Assembly (NCBI RefSeq): GCF_947179165.1
Contig: NC_077247.1
Location: forward strand, 43,568,935-43,632,934
Origin: Solanum dulcamara
Lineage: Eukaryota > Streptophyta > Magnoliopsida > Solanales > Solanaceae
Direction of reading: 5' to 3'
Length of the DNA: 64,000 bases
Part shown: one piece after another, positions 1 through 11,020 of the stretch
Numbering within the stretch: position 1 is the stretch's first letter
Layout: the number at the start of each line of letters is the position of its first letter
Notes under the pieces: generated by a model
Databases searched by the model: none
What the model saw: the letters and a program-made list of their open reading frames with translations, nothing else
Told to the model about the DNA's origin: nothing
Position numbers and translations under genes: made by a program

Positions 1-1200
1 TAAAAGTTATTCATGTATTAATTTTATACAATGGTTGGTTGGTAGGTTTTCAAATGTTGTATAAACTTTATTCATGTGTTAATTTTATACGGTGTTTGGT
101 TGCATTTTTTTGTAATCATGTATTAGTAATACTTACATAACTTATGAGAAATCTATGTATAATTTATATGGAATAAAAGGTGGAAAAAGTTATGTGGATA
201 TTAGTTATAAATGTATTAAAATAGTAAATTATATATTTACCCTTATCAATTTACTTTTAAATGTGTATTAGTTTACAATAAATCAAATAATTAATACATG
301 TAAAAAACACTATCAGGTTTTTTTGTTTTTTTTTGTCTTGTTAATTGCTTAATTACTTTTAATTTTTTTGCTTAATTTCTTGTTAATTATTTTGTCAATA
401 CATGTATTAATTTCTTTTAGTTTTTTATTATTTACTTTAATTTAAATTACTTAGTTGCTTAATCTTATTCAATACAAATTACTTTTAATTGCTAATTATT
501 TGTCATTTACTTTATTTTTTTAGCTATTAATATTTATTTAATTTTAATGTGTTAGAAATTACTTTTAATTGCTAGTTCTTGTTAATTATTTTGTCAATAC
601 ATGTGTTCTATCCATTCGAGATTAAACTAATTTATCGCCATCATTTTTTTCTGTATTGACAAAATCTCCTCAGTTGGTTCCATCTCTTCGATTATTTTTT
701 TTCCGTATAAATCTTCTTTGTCAACAAAAGAAAAATCATTAGAAAAGAAAAGTTAAACGCGTTTGGATTAAATTAATAGACAAATAAGTTTCATAATTTT
801 CAGGAATACTCTGTCTATTCCTTTTCAAAAGCCTTTTTCTTATTTTTATTTTAATAACTATATTTATAATAATTAAATTTTTTCTGTTTTTATATTTTAA
901 TTTATTTGTTCAATTTGATTGAACACATCATTTAAGAAAATAGATAATTATTTTAACTCTTGTGGTATTAAACTAAAAATATATAGAATATATAAAAAAA
1001 AAAATTAATTTTATATAGTGACGGCGTCAAGAATTTGATGAATGCTGTGTAATTTTTTTTTTAATTGTTAAAAATGTGTAAAATTAAATATACACTATAT
1101 AATTTTTTGATGAAGAGTGTGCACCAAATTACTCTTCGCCTAAAATGGCTCCATCCATGATCTTGTGATCTTAAAAATATCATATGAAAAATTATATAGA
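1..1200. other. AT-rich intergenic DNA
   Basis: No gene is seen. The stretch is very AT-rich. It contains weak internal direct repeats: a phrase around a TATTAATTTTATAC core occurs at about 15 and 70, and a TTAATTATTTTGTCAATACA phrase occurs at about 383 and 582. These look like decayed transposon or low-complexity DNA. Confidence 0.6.
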
Positions 1201-1379
1201 TATTTTTTTAAAAAATAGAACAAATAAATTAAAATGGGGTATTAATTTATCTCAAGAAAGGTCAAAAAAAAGAAGCAGCATATATTCCCAAAATTTAACG
1301 GAGAAGAAGAGTATAAGAATAAAGAAAACAAAAAAAACAACAAGAAAATAGAGAAAACTAAGGAAAAATATCCAAAAAC

Positions 1380-2224
1380 CAATCTTTCGAAATCTTGAAT
1401 TACCCAATTTCTGTCGGAATTTTTGCTTAGATTTCCATTTCAATTCCAACCCATTTTCATACAATTTCCAAGTACCCTTTACTGTATTTTTCTTTTCCGG
1501 GGTACCCAATCTTTCAGATTTGTTCGTTGACTGGTACGAAAATTGCTATTTTCTTCATCCGATTTCTTGAGGGTTTTCCTTTTTATTTGGTAGGGTAAAC
1601 ATGATATATTGTTGATTTTGTGTATATTGTTTACGAACGTTTGTGTTGGGTTATAATTGATTGTAGATAAATTTTGGTTTGTGGGTAGGAAGAATTTGGG
1701 TAAGGGTAAGAATTTGGTACAAGAAATCATCTAGCTTTATGGTGTTTGATTAAGCAATTTTCTGCATGATTTGTGTTTGAGTCGTCTTAGCACAAAAAAA
1801 TCGAGATGGGATTTTTTCTTGTCCATATCATCTGTGAATCCTGAGAAAAAAGATTGTAGATTCAACCATTGGATGAATAATTGCTGAAAGGACCTTGCTT
1901 GATATTCTTAGGCTTAGTTTGAAGAGAGGTGTTTATTGTTCCTTTTCATTTTGTCAAGCAGGAAGAATATATTTACCTTGCGGATCGGCAAAAATTAGCT
2001 CTTCTAACACAGAAGATCAGGGAGAACTCGATATTCAAAAAGATTGAAAGGTGAAATCTTTTTGTCTCAACACAGCCACCTTAATTGTTAGGAGAAAGTT
2101 CATTGACTCGGGATGGATCCTTCAGATTTATTACAATCTTGAGATTTGTAACTCAAACATCAGTTCTCAATTTAGTCTGTGAGCTTTACATGTCTATTTG
2201 GTTAATTTTTTTCGTTCTGTAGAT
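1380..2224 (+). promoter_or_regulatory. Probable 5'UTR / leader-intron region of the LSD1-type gene
   Basis: The start codon at 2225 lies two bases after a good polypyrimidine-AG acceptor (TTTCGTTCTGTAG). This implies a non-coding 5' exon and a leader intron within roughly 1.4-2.2 kb. Donor and transcription start cannot be fixed from sequence alone. Small open frames here resemble no known protein. Confidence 0.4.
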
Positions 2225-5200
2225 ATGCAGAATCAGTTGATGTGTAGTGGGTGCAGGACAATGCTTCTTTATCCTAGAGGAGCTTCTAATGTCTGCTGTG
2301 CAGTGTGCAATGCACTCACCCCTGTCCCACCTCCTGGTATCTGTGCTTTTCTCTATTCTGATGTTGTTACAAGAACATTCTTTTCAAATTTGTGTGGCGA
2401 TTGTTTGGATTAAGGCCTCCTCCCATGTTGCTAGAAGATTGTTGTTAGGAAAGAAAATTACTGTATTTAAACATTTCAAGTATGTCTGTTAGTAATGCTT
2501 AATGGTGAGATGGTAAGATGAATCCATAGAGGGGGCTAGGTTTTGGGGAGGCTTGGTGTCTAGATTCTGTTGGGATTGAGACGTAGTTATTGTTGTTGTT
2601 GTTTTGCCTTGAGATGGATTGAAGCTTAGTTGACGTTGTGTTCTGTTACTCGAAGGTGTTGCTTAAATTCTGACCTTTCTCAGGAATGGAAATGGCTCAA
2701 CTGATATGTGGAGGCTGTCGTACATTACTTATGCATCCACGTGGAGCGAACAGTGTGAGATGCTCCTGCTGTCATACGGTGAACCTTGTCCCAGGTACAG
2801 TTTATGGTTTCCCTTTCCTTGATTTCTGAGACTAATATTGGTCTGTTTATGAAAATATAGTGTCTCTTTACTGGAATGCAATGTTTCCTTTGAGCGTAAT
2901 ATGAATCTAGCTTTTGATACTATCCACTTAAGCTTGAGCTTTGGTTGTTTTCATTTATCATATGAGATCTTTTTCCTACATATTCATCAAAAGGTTATCA
3001 TATGAGATCTCAATTTTAGATATCGGCATTTTAATGATTGGATAACATGAATTTTTTTTGTTGGAAGAGTTACATTACTATGATGATGTAACTATGTTAT
3101 ACATAGGTGAACATTTCGGTATAGTTGTGTTTTTAGGCGAAATAAGTTATGACTTATGAGTTTAGAGTGTGGTCCCAGCTTAAATTTGCAACTTTGGAGC
3201 CCTTCAAGCGTTTGCCTGGGGGAAGGGAGCTGTACAAATTTATGTCTTTGTCAGACTTAGGGGCATATGATTATGGGATCACCAAAAAACTTCATTATTG
3301 TATGTTTGTGTAATGTTTTTTTCCTATCGAGTCTCAATTTAATCAGAAGCCTTGCCTGATGGATAGGTGTAACTCCAATTGACTTCTCTTAGATTTGGTA
3401 GTTCCTCGAACATAATGATCTGATCTGGTGCTCTTTGGAAACTAGTAGCCAGTTCACAAAAGATATATCTGATCTATATCTTCTCATCAGCTTTGCTTTT
3501 TGGTCATATCTGCTTCGTTTTGCAGCATAGCGAGGAGAACTTAGTTTATGACTGGTAGTTGGTGGAGATAACTTGGTGTATGCATTTTTCTCCAAGCACA
3601 CATTCTTCTATGTCACTGACTAAGTCTGTTTATATGTGTCTGACATAAGTCTGTTTATATGTGTCTTTTGTTGTTTTAAGAACATATTACTGGAATCGGT
3701 ACTTTAGCAATCATAGTGGGTGTATAGTGAATTGTGCTCTTTCCTGTCCAAATTCAAAGTTTTCTTTTCCCCTAGGTATTCTATCTTGTTTATAGTACTG
3801 GGAATGTTTTTTTTCTTCATTTTTCCCTTGGTCAGAAGCTACGTGATTTGAAGTTGGATGGTGGTCCTGAAGGCAACAACATTTGTTGTTGACCATGCTA
3901 AGAAGTAAGAAATGTAGTGTGACAATGCTAATTGGGCACTAATGTTTTGTGCAAAATCAGATGCCTTTTTACTAGAGCTAAGCTGTAAAGAAAGGTGTTT
4001 AAGATGAGATAGTTATCTCTAACTCCTTGTATTTTAATGCGACTGAGATGGTATGGACATGTGAAGAGGAGAGACACAGATGCCCCAGTGCGGAGGTGTG
4101 AGAGGCTGGCCATGGATGGTTACAGAAGAGGTAGGGGTAGGCCGAAGAAGTATTGGGGAGAGGTGATTAGACAGGACATGGCGCAGTTACAGCTTACGGA
4201 GGACATGACCTTAGATAGGAGGGTGTGGAGGACCCACATTAGGGTAGAAGGCTAGTTCATAGTCTCGTTATTCTTCTCTATTCATAGGTGTAGTAGTGCA
4301 TTACGATCTCTTGCGCTTTGACTTCTGATTTCTGTTATTTCTGTTATTATTTATTACTTTCTATGCTTTGATTACTCAATTTTACCTGTGACGCTTTCAT
4401 TATTTATTTAATCGTTATTTGTTATTAGTATTTATTTATTTGTATTTATTTGTTATCTATTCGTTATTTGTTTGTTGTTTTTCTCATAAAGCTTTTAATT
4501 TTCTATTCTTATCTAACATTTTTTTATGCATTTATGCTTTTACTGAGCCGAGGGTCTCCAGGAAACAGCCGTCCTACCTTGGTAGGAGTAAGGTCTGCGT
4601 ACATTCTACCCTCCCCAGACCCCATGTTGTGGGATTTCACTGGGTTGTTGTTGTTGTTGTTGTTGTTGTTCTAGCTTTCACTAGAATTTTATAAGGTAAA
4701 GAACTAGATGAGTTTTTTGTGTTTGAGGAATTGTACCTTAGATAATAGAGGGGAAAATGAGCTAAAAGAGACTTTTGAGAGTGGAATGAAGAATAGGGGA
4801 TTTCTATTTTTTTTTTCTTTTCTTTTGTTATAAACATTTAAATAGGGGTTAATTATGAAGAAGTGGGTTGATTTAAAATATTTGTAAACTTAGGGTAAAA
4901 AATTAAAAGATCAAAAACACAACCCCAAAAAGTCTCCTCTTTCATATTTCATATTTCAAAATTCAAAATTTCTTATTCCCTCCATTTCTTTTTTTTTACT
5001 AATCTCTCTTTTTCTTCTTCTTCTTCTTCTTCTTCCTTAACTTCTTTACCTTTTTTCTTCTCCGTTTTTCCCTTTCTTTTCAAACTTTTTGTGTTTTCAT
5101 CTTCTTCTTCTTCGGATGTTGTCATCCTCATTTTTTTCTTCACTCCGATTTGATAGTGAAAATTATAAAAAAAATTGATATGTTGTTTATATAAACAGGA

Positions 5201-7566
5201 GTCGTTCAAGCAACCAAAAATTGTTTAAACAACCCTAAGTTGTTTAGTTCAAACAACAGAAGTTGTTTAAACAACCAAAAATTGTTTAAACAACCAGAAG
5301 TTGTTTAGTTCAAACAACCAGAAGATATTTAAACAACCCTAAGTTGTTTAGGTGTTTTTTATGATTCTTTAGTTAAAACAATGAGAATATTTTAAATATC
5401 AGCTAGTTGTTTGGAGAGGGGGTCTTTTGTAAATTAAAAAAACTTGTGGGTTCTTAAAATATGTGTCATTATCACTAATTAAAGAAGAGTCCCTTTTACT
5501 TCATTTTTAAGACTTGTGTCCTTTTTTTTTTATTTACACTCTCAAAAGTCTCTTTTAATTTAATCCCCCATAGATAGAGCTTAGATTTCTTGCTACCCTG
5601 TTTTTCTTCTGCCATTTTTGTTTCGAAGACGTTCCTGGATGACATATAATTGTTCTGTTGATCTTCAGGTCCTAACCAGTTTGCTCATGTTTACTGCGGG
5701 AACTGCCGTATGATGCTAATGTATCCATGTGGAGCTCCATCGGTTAGATGTGCAGTATGCCATTATATTACCAATGTTAATGTGAGTATGATGATTCATT
5801 TTTCTTTTTGATCTTTGGTGAAAATTTTAGCTGACATGTAGTTTACTGTATCTTTCTATGCAGATGCACCTGAACAGTTACTAAAAATTAAAGAAGTAAA
5901 ATAACAAAGAGGACTAAATTTTAAGATTGTGCTTTTGGTGATGAGAATTCTATTTAGTGAGTAGTATAATATTTACCTATCTTGTTAGGATCAGAGAATA
6001 ACCAACTACCATATTGACGTAGTTTAATCACAATTTAAAGTGAGAATATCTATCACTTAACTGTAAATAAGTGATAAAAAGTGTGTATGAAAGAGGTGTC
6101 TTGCATACATTGGTTGGTGTAAACACTAGGCGTGAATAAGTCTTTGTACTTTGTTGCTTTAGGGTGCTGCAAATCAATTAAAATCACAATGTTAATCCTT
6201 CTATGTAAATAGTACGATTTGTTGAGAATAGGATGATCGGAATTGAAGGAGATAAAAAGGGAATAATTAACACAGTAGACATGTAGTTGTTGATGCTTCA
6301 AAATAGCCAATTCTTGAGTCATTGAAACTCAGGGAAATCAGTTAGGTTTGTATCTGTTTAAGCTGCTCTTCTCTGGTTCTTCCTTCTCCACTTATAGTCT
6401 GAACCTATATGAATCAGTAAATAATAGCGATTAACCTTGCTTCATATCTTGGATTGTAAAGCAAATAGATTAAATTGAAAATCATAGACACATTTTGAGG
6501 ACTTCACATAAAGGAAACTGTCAGAGTGGTTTAATCCTTGTGGAAGTTTAATGGAGAAGCTTATGTTGAAAGGGAAGTTTGAATGTATTCACCTATAGCA
6601 GTTTATGATCTTGAGCTTGTGATATCAGCATCACCAGCCACTTAAATGCGAATGTATTTTGAACTTTTAGTTGCAATTTTTAGATGTTATTGGTATCACA
6701 AATTGTGGCAAAAATAAGGGGGTAGGTCGGCGAATAAGGACACAAAATCAGGTCTTTTGGGTTACTAGTTGATTTCTTAGGCTATTTGCATACATACCTG
6801 ATTACAAGAAGAACATGCCCAGTGTAATCCCACAAGTGGGGTCTGAGGAGGATGGTGTATATGCAGTCTTACCCCTACATTGTGAAGGTAGAGAGGTTGT
6901 TTTCAATAGGCTCTCGATTCAAGTAAAGCTTATCAAAATCAGTAAGTCAAGGAAATATAGTGGTGAGGAAGCCATGTAGAAAATAATGGAGAAAAGAACA
7001 GTAGCAACAACAAATAATATGAAACTGAAACAAAGGAAACAACAGGTACTAATAGAATTGAAGAATAAGATAGTAGGAGAGTAATAATAATAATATTGAT
7101 AAGGGAAGCTAGATAACATGCGTGCATGAATGTGATAAGGAATTTCAGTTTTCCTGCGTTTATATGCATATTTTTTGTAGGCAGGAGACGGAAGAGCCCA
7201 TGCACCTTTGAACCCTCCTAATGGCACTGCTACCCCTGCTGCAGGATCCTCTTCAACTGTGAGTTCATAAGTCTGCCGCATGTTCTGTTCTTCCTTGCAA
7301 GTTTCTAATTTGGCTAAAATTGATTTCTGATATGTATTCGTATCTGCTTTAGGCCAAGGCTCGTTCACAAAATCAAACTGTTGTCGTCCAAAACCCAATG
7401 TCTGTTGATGAGAGTGGCAAATTGGTAAGTTTTCCGTCATGTTTAACCTCTTTTGTATTTATATTTCCTGGCTTCTTTACTCTCAAGTTATCCACCTTAT
7501 CATTAACGACACGATTTACATTTCTAGGTGAGCAATGTAGTTGTCGGTGTAACGACAACGTCATAG
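2225..7566 (+). CDS. LSD1: LSD1-type zinc-finger protein (LSD1 / LSD-one-like), 174 aa
   Basis: Coding exons are 2225-2336, 2684-2794, 5669-5781, 7181-7258, 7353-7424 and 7528-7566; phases agree and all introns are GT-AG. The product has three zf-LSD1 fingers (about residues 7-31, 45-69 and 82-106), each of form C-x2-C-R-x3-(6)-G-A-x-x-V-x-C-x2-C, with cores such as CSGCRT, CGGCRT and CGNCRM. A conserved tail follows, including [11 protein letters not shown] and [10 protein letters not shown]. Order and length fit Arabidopsis LSD1 (184 aa). Family knowledge: LSD1 is a nuclear/cytosolic scaffold that restrains superoxide-triggered cell death, binding bZIP10 and metacaspase 1. The start follows a 3' splice site at 2222, so the 5'UTR is probably spliced. 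Intron 3 (2.9 kb) is enlarged by two transposable elements. Whether this is the LSD1 or a LOL paralogue was not tested by phylogeny. Confidence 0.9.
2510..2620 (+). mobile_element. Short SINE/LINE 3'-end fragment with (TTG)n tail
   Basis: In LSD1 intron 1 a phrase TTGGGATTGAGACGTAG is followed by TTATTGTTGTTGTTGTT. A related phrase (ACTTGCTTGGGAATTAGGATTG) occurs at 31921. Such GATTGAG-CGTAG-(TTG)n endings are typical of Solanaceae non-LTR retroposon 3' ends. Borders are not defined. Confidence 0.4.
4033..4670 (+). mobile_element. 5'-truncated RTE-type LINE (SolRTE-like), 3' end with (GTT)n tail
   Basis: An open frame 4037-4255 encodes the C-terminal tail of an RTE-clade reverse transcriptase. 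It begins with [11 protein letters not shown], followed by VRRCERL and a [17 protein letters not shown] motif. It is followed by about 400 bp of 3'UTR ending in a conserved block (GTAGGAGTAAGGTCTGCGTA ... CCCCAGACCCCATG ... GGATTTCACTGGG) and a (GTT)n tail at about 4645-4670. The element is 5'-truncated and sits inside intron 3 of the LSD1-type gene in the sense orientation. The 3' block is shared with the copy at 40207-40577 and with reverse fragments near 6810 and 58720. Target duplications were not found with confidence. Confidence 0.8.
4751..5569. mobile_element. Non-autonomous Mutator-like element (819 bp) in LSD1 intron 3
   Basis: Terminal inverted repeats are visible: the left end has AAAAGAGACTTTTGAGAGTG at about 4763-4782 and the right end has its reverse complement at about 5536-5556, each preceded by GGG/CCC-type termini. 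The flanks ATAATAGAG (left) and a TAGATAGAG-like 9-mer (right) are an imperfect 9-bp target duplication, as expected for Mutator-type elements. No transposase is encoded. The interior holds a (TTC)n run at about 5009-5035 and the palindromic repeat listed separately. Confidence 0.7.
5205..5352. repeat. Palindromic minisatellite-like repeat (TTGTTTAAACAA units)
   Basis: About 150 bp consist of alternating GTTGTTTAAACAACC and GTTGTTTAGTTCAAACAAC units. The perfect palindrome TTGTTTAAACAA occurs three times (about 5222, 5264 and 5283), with degenerate copies to 5350. The array lies wholly inside the Mutator-like element at 4751-5569, so it is probably transposon-borne. Confidence 0.75.
6800..6925 (-). 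mobile_element. TS/RTE-type retroposon 3'-end fragment
   Basis: On the minus strand the segment reads as the block ending GACCCCACTTGTGGGATTA-CACTGGGC, equivalent to the 3' end of the RTE/TS family seen at 4560-4640 and 40450-40560. It lies in LSD1 intron 4. The (TTG)n tail is degraded. Confidence 0.65.
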
Positions 7567-8880
7567 CTTGTCGGTTAAGTTTGTTGTTGGACGACAATTG
7601 AGAGTTTTGCTCGCATCAATTGGAAAGATGAGTATAAAGACAGCCACTGCATATAAATATGGTAGTGTTTAGTGTTGTTACTACAACCATACCCCTATTT
7701 TTTTATGTAACATTTTGAATTATGATTGTGGGGTGATTGAGGCTACATTAAGTGTGGTGACTATTTGGAGTCTCTAATTGATAACTACGCATTAGATTTG
7801 TGGCGTGAATATGCCCAAAGTCATAAGTAAAGAATGTTATGTACCTTATATGCCATATGTTAATGTATATGATATGACTATATGCCATGAACCTTACTGC
7901 CTTAATGCCTTGCTTTAAAAGGCGAATTCAGGATCTAGAGACTAAGAGTTAGTGGGCTTCAAATGAGTGCGATTTTCTTAGATATATGCATGTGTGTAAT
8001 GGCTTCAGTTGAACCTGCAGCCTTGTCTCATATTAATATTAATATGATATGGTTTCCTTCGGGAGAAATGATTTTCTAGCTTTTTACAAACTTTTGTTAG
8101 TTTTATGCCTTTTTATGCGTAAGCAATCTGAAAAATAATCTTCTTCAATTAATATCGTAAGAGGGGAAGAAATCTCATTTCCTCTGCCCCCTCAAAAGTT
8201 ATCTCAAGCAAAAGAGAAGGATTAAATTGGCTAAAATACAAAAATAAAACGGACTGGTTCTTAACCACAGCAGAATGAGATTTTTTCCTTTTCTATTTTC
8301 CTTTAGATAAGGATTAAATTGGCTAAAATACAAAAATGAAACGGAGAGGGGGACTGGGGGAGGGGGGATCTTTCTTTTTTAATTCCCTCCCCCTAAATTT
8401 GTCTTCCTTTTAGTCCAACTACTTGCCCTTTAGTTTCTTCTTGAGGTTGGAAACTTGTGTATGTTGCTCAAAAAAAATATTTAACAGTATAGTTTTGTTG
8501 AACAACAAAAGTAATATGGTAAAATATTTCTCACAAGGGCCAAGTGTAACGTGATTTTGATCTCAATACATATACTCAGTGGCGGAGTTAAAAAATTTAC
8601 TAAATGAGTTCAAAATATGAATACGTAAACACAAAAAGAAGTTGAAGGGGGTTCAATATTTATTAAATCTACATTAAAAAATAACTTAAACATATATAAA
8701 CATTGTAATTTTCTGTTGAAGAGAGTTCGGATGAAACCCTTGGCCCTACCTGGCTCTGCCCTGTATATACCTACCAGAGATCATGTCTAAACTTGTTGCA
8801 TACTTCATACAAAAGCCTTCCATTTTCCCACCAACTGATTAAACCTAATTTGATGACAAAAAAAGAGGGGCTAATTGCTC
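7567..8880. other. 3' region of LSD1-type gene and intergenic DNA
   Basis: The first 100-300 bp are the likely 3'UTR of the upstream gene. A direct repeat of about 30 bp around GGATTAAATTGGCTAAAATA occurs at 8219 and 8309, and a palindromic TATTAATATTAATA stretch lies near 8032. A small hAT-like MITE (8577-8762) is listed separately. No gene is seen. Confidence 0.5.
8577..8762. mobile_element. Small hAT-like MITE with CAGTGGCGGAG-type ends
   Basis: The left end reads CAGTGGCGGAGTTA; the right end reads CTGGCTCTGCCCTG, the inverted counterpart of CAGNGGCNGAGCCAG. ATATAC-like sequence flanks both sides as a possible target duplication. The CAGTGGCGGAGCC terminus is common to many dicot hAT-type MITEs. 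A similar pair of ends frames about 21716-22110. Confidence 0.5.
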
Positions 8881-8884
8881 TCTC

Positions 8885-8894
8885 TATATAAATA
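8885..8894 (+). promoter_or_regulatory. TATA box of the CASP-like gene
   Basis: TATATAAATA lies 42 bp upstream of the start codon at 8936. If transcription starts about 25-30 bp downstream, the 5'UTR is very short. This is a positional inference from the motif. Confidence 0.6.
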
Positions 8895-8935
8895 AACGGA
8901 TCAACTGTCAGTAGGATGAAAACAAAACATACAAA

Positions 8936-10233
8936 ATGTCTCAAGAAGGAAATGGACAAAAATCATATTTGGCTAAGCCTAAGGATTGCTGTAATTGGGT
9001 GATGCCATTGTTGAGGTTATTGGCATTTGGTGCAACAATTTCAGCAACATTAGTTATGGCACTTAACAATGAAAAGAAAACTTTTGTTGTTGCTACTATT
9101 GGTACCACTCCAATTCAAGCTACACTCCATGCTAAGTTCCAGCATACTCCAGCTTTTGTGTAAGCCCTTTCTGCTAATTATCCTCTTTTTTTTATAATTG
9201 TGATGTTTGAGTAAGTTTGTGAGCACCTCGAATAATCTATTATCTTTCATTTGCACAACTATTAAATAATTCTGTCCACCAAAGTTTAGATAGATGATAA
9301 AAAATTATCTAGTGTATACCAGGTCACCACACCACTAGAAACAAAGGTTTTTTCCATCACGAATCAGCGAAAAATTTATGCTATAGAACATGATTTTTCC
9401 ATTGATTTTTCATTGAGCCAACTCACTGAAAAAATGCATGGTGGGAAACAAATTCTCGCTGAAATAGTGGAAACTTCCTGATTTTCCCATAGGAAAACAT
9501 TATCCATTTTTTCTTTCTCACCGATTCAATCAATTATCTATAAAATAGCCACTGAACATTTTTCGGTGAAAAAATAATGATTTTTTATAAGAAATCACCT
9601 AGTATATACCAGGTCACCAAGATGGACAAATGATGAGAAATCACCGAGTAACTCTGTCCACTAGGCTATACCCATGGGTGCAACGGAAGAGGCTACATAT
9701 TTAATTCTCTAATTATATAAAGTACGAAAAAGATTTAAAGTTATCTTTTTTCTCAAATATATAAACAATTAATTTGTGGATGCAGGTTCTTTGTGATAGC
9801 AAACGGACTATGCAGTCTCCATAACCTCCTAATGTTAGCATCTTGTTTTATTGGAAGCAAATATGATTACATGGGACTACGATTTTATGTGATTGGAATC
9901 CTAGACATGGTAATTAATTAAGTACTCATTTTTATATATTTTTAATTGTTCAATTAATGAATTAATTAATCTGTTGTATGGTAGATAAATGTGGCACTAA
10001 TTTCTGGTGGAGCAAGCTCAGCGGCTTTTATGGGACAGCTTGGTAGAGATGGGAATTCTCATGCAAGATGGAATAAAATTTGTGATAAATTTTATACATT
10101 TTGTAACCATGGTGAAGGAGCTATTATTGCTTCTTTCATTGGTTTGCTTCTTATGATAATTACAACTGGCATTAATATAATAAAACTTAAAAACGTTCAT
10201 AATTCTGGCAATACTTGTGCCATTATTCCTTAA
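8936..10233 (+). CDS. CASP-like protein (CASPL1 type), 198 aa
   Basis: Exons are 8936-9159, 9786-9909 and 9985-10233, with GT-AG introns and consistent phase. The protein has the DUF588/MARVEL-like four-helix layout: a cytosolic N-terminus, then helix 1 around residues 22-42 (WVMPLLRLLAFGATISATLV), a loop with TKxFVVATIGxTPIxA-like sequence, helix 2 (AFVFFVIANGLCSLHNLLML), helix 3 around IDMINVALISGGASSAAFM, and a last helix near the C-terminus (IIASFIGLLLMIITTGINII). Helix 1 and the FQHTPAFVFFVIANG signature match CASPL1B/1C proteins as I recall them. Known relatives are plasma-membrane scaffolds related to Casparian strip domain proteins; the role of CASPL1 members is poorly defined. A broken second copy of exon 2 lies at 15700-16230. 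Confidence 0.9.
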
Positions 10234-11020
10234 TCAAGAAACTCCTAATTGTCATTTCATAAAAAGCTTCTATGGTTTTCGAGTGATGTATTGTACCTAC
10301 TTGTGTTTCGCTTTTGCCTCTTAATGTAATGTTCATTTTAATGAAATTTTCGTATTATATACCGTGTTATAATATAATATAATATAAATCAAGTTTGTAT
10401 CATAGAGGACTGAGAGTTTTTCTTAAAGGAATAAAGGATCAATTCTCATAATACCATGTTAATAGATGGTATATCATAAGAGTATCATAGAGAAATGAAC
10501 AATATTTTTTAAAGAAAAATAAACCTAACATACATATGTATCATAGTATACTATAATAAGATACTTTAACTACTATCAATTTGGTATACCATGTAGTAAA
10601 ACATTATAGATCAATTAAATAGATGTGTGGTGTTATTTTTCCTATTAGTGAATTTTTTTTAAATATCATATTTAATATAAGAAATTTTGAATTGTGACAG
10701 TAGATTAAAACTTTCAAGTTATAACATATTTTAAAATATTATGCATTAATTAAAGAATTAATAAACTAAATAAAGAAAATTGTAATAAATTTACAAAAAT
10801 GGTAATAAATATATTAATGGTAATACAGAATTAGCATTAAATTAGGACTCTAATAACTAATTTTGAAATTAAATTCCTTTATTTTCTCAATCAATTGAAA
10901 ATCTGATGAGATATATTTCAAAACTGAAATTTTTATTTGAATTTTTGTCTCTAATGTATTCTCTCTCTCCTCCATTCAACGACTTTTCATCATTTTGAAT
11001 TATTATTTTTTGAAATTATC
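10234..11020. other. 3' region of CASP-like gene and AT-rich intergenic DNA
   Basis: The likely 3'UTR runs to about 10360, where TTAATGTAATG and AATGAAATTTTCG could serve polyadenylation. The rest is AT-rich with a short ATAAT run near 10370-10385 and no recognisable gene. Confidence 0.5.

Noticed and set aside
4973..5209. Minus-strand Glu/Lys-rich frame (78 codons)
   Set aside because: It is produced by a (TTC)n run inside the Mutator-like element and has no conserved domain.
6919..7440. Long minus-strand frame (173 codons)
   Set aside because: It is antisense to two well-supported LSD1 exons (7181-7258 and 7353-7424) and their introns and has no family features.
9322..9620. Possible CACTA-type insertion in CASP-like intron 1 (starts CACTAGAAAC)
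   Set aside because: The two flanking TATACCAGGTCACCA phrases suggest an insertion, but the right end does not form a convincing inverted partner of the left end.
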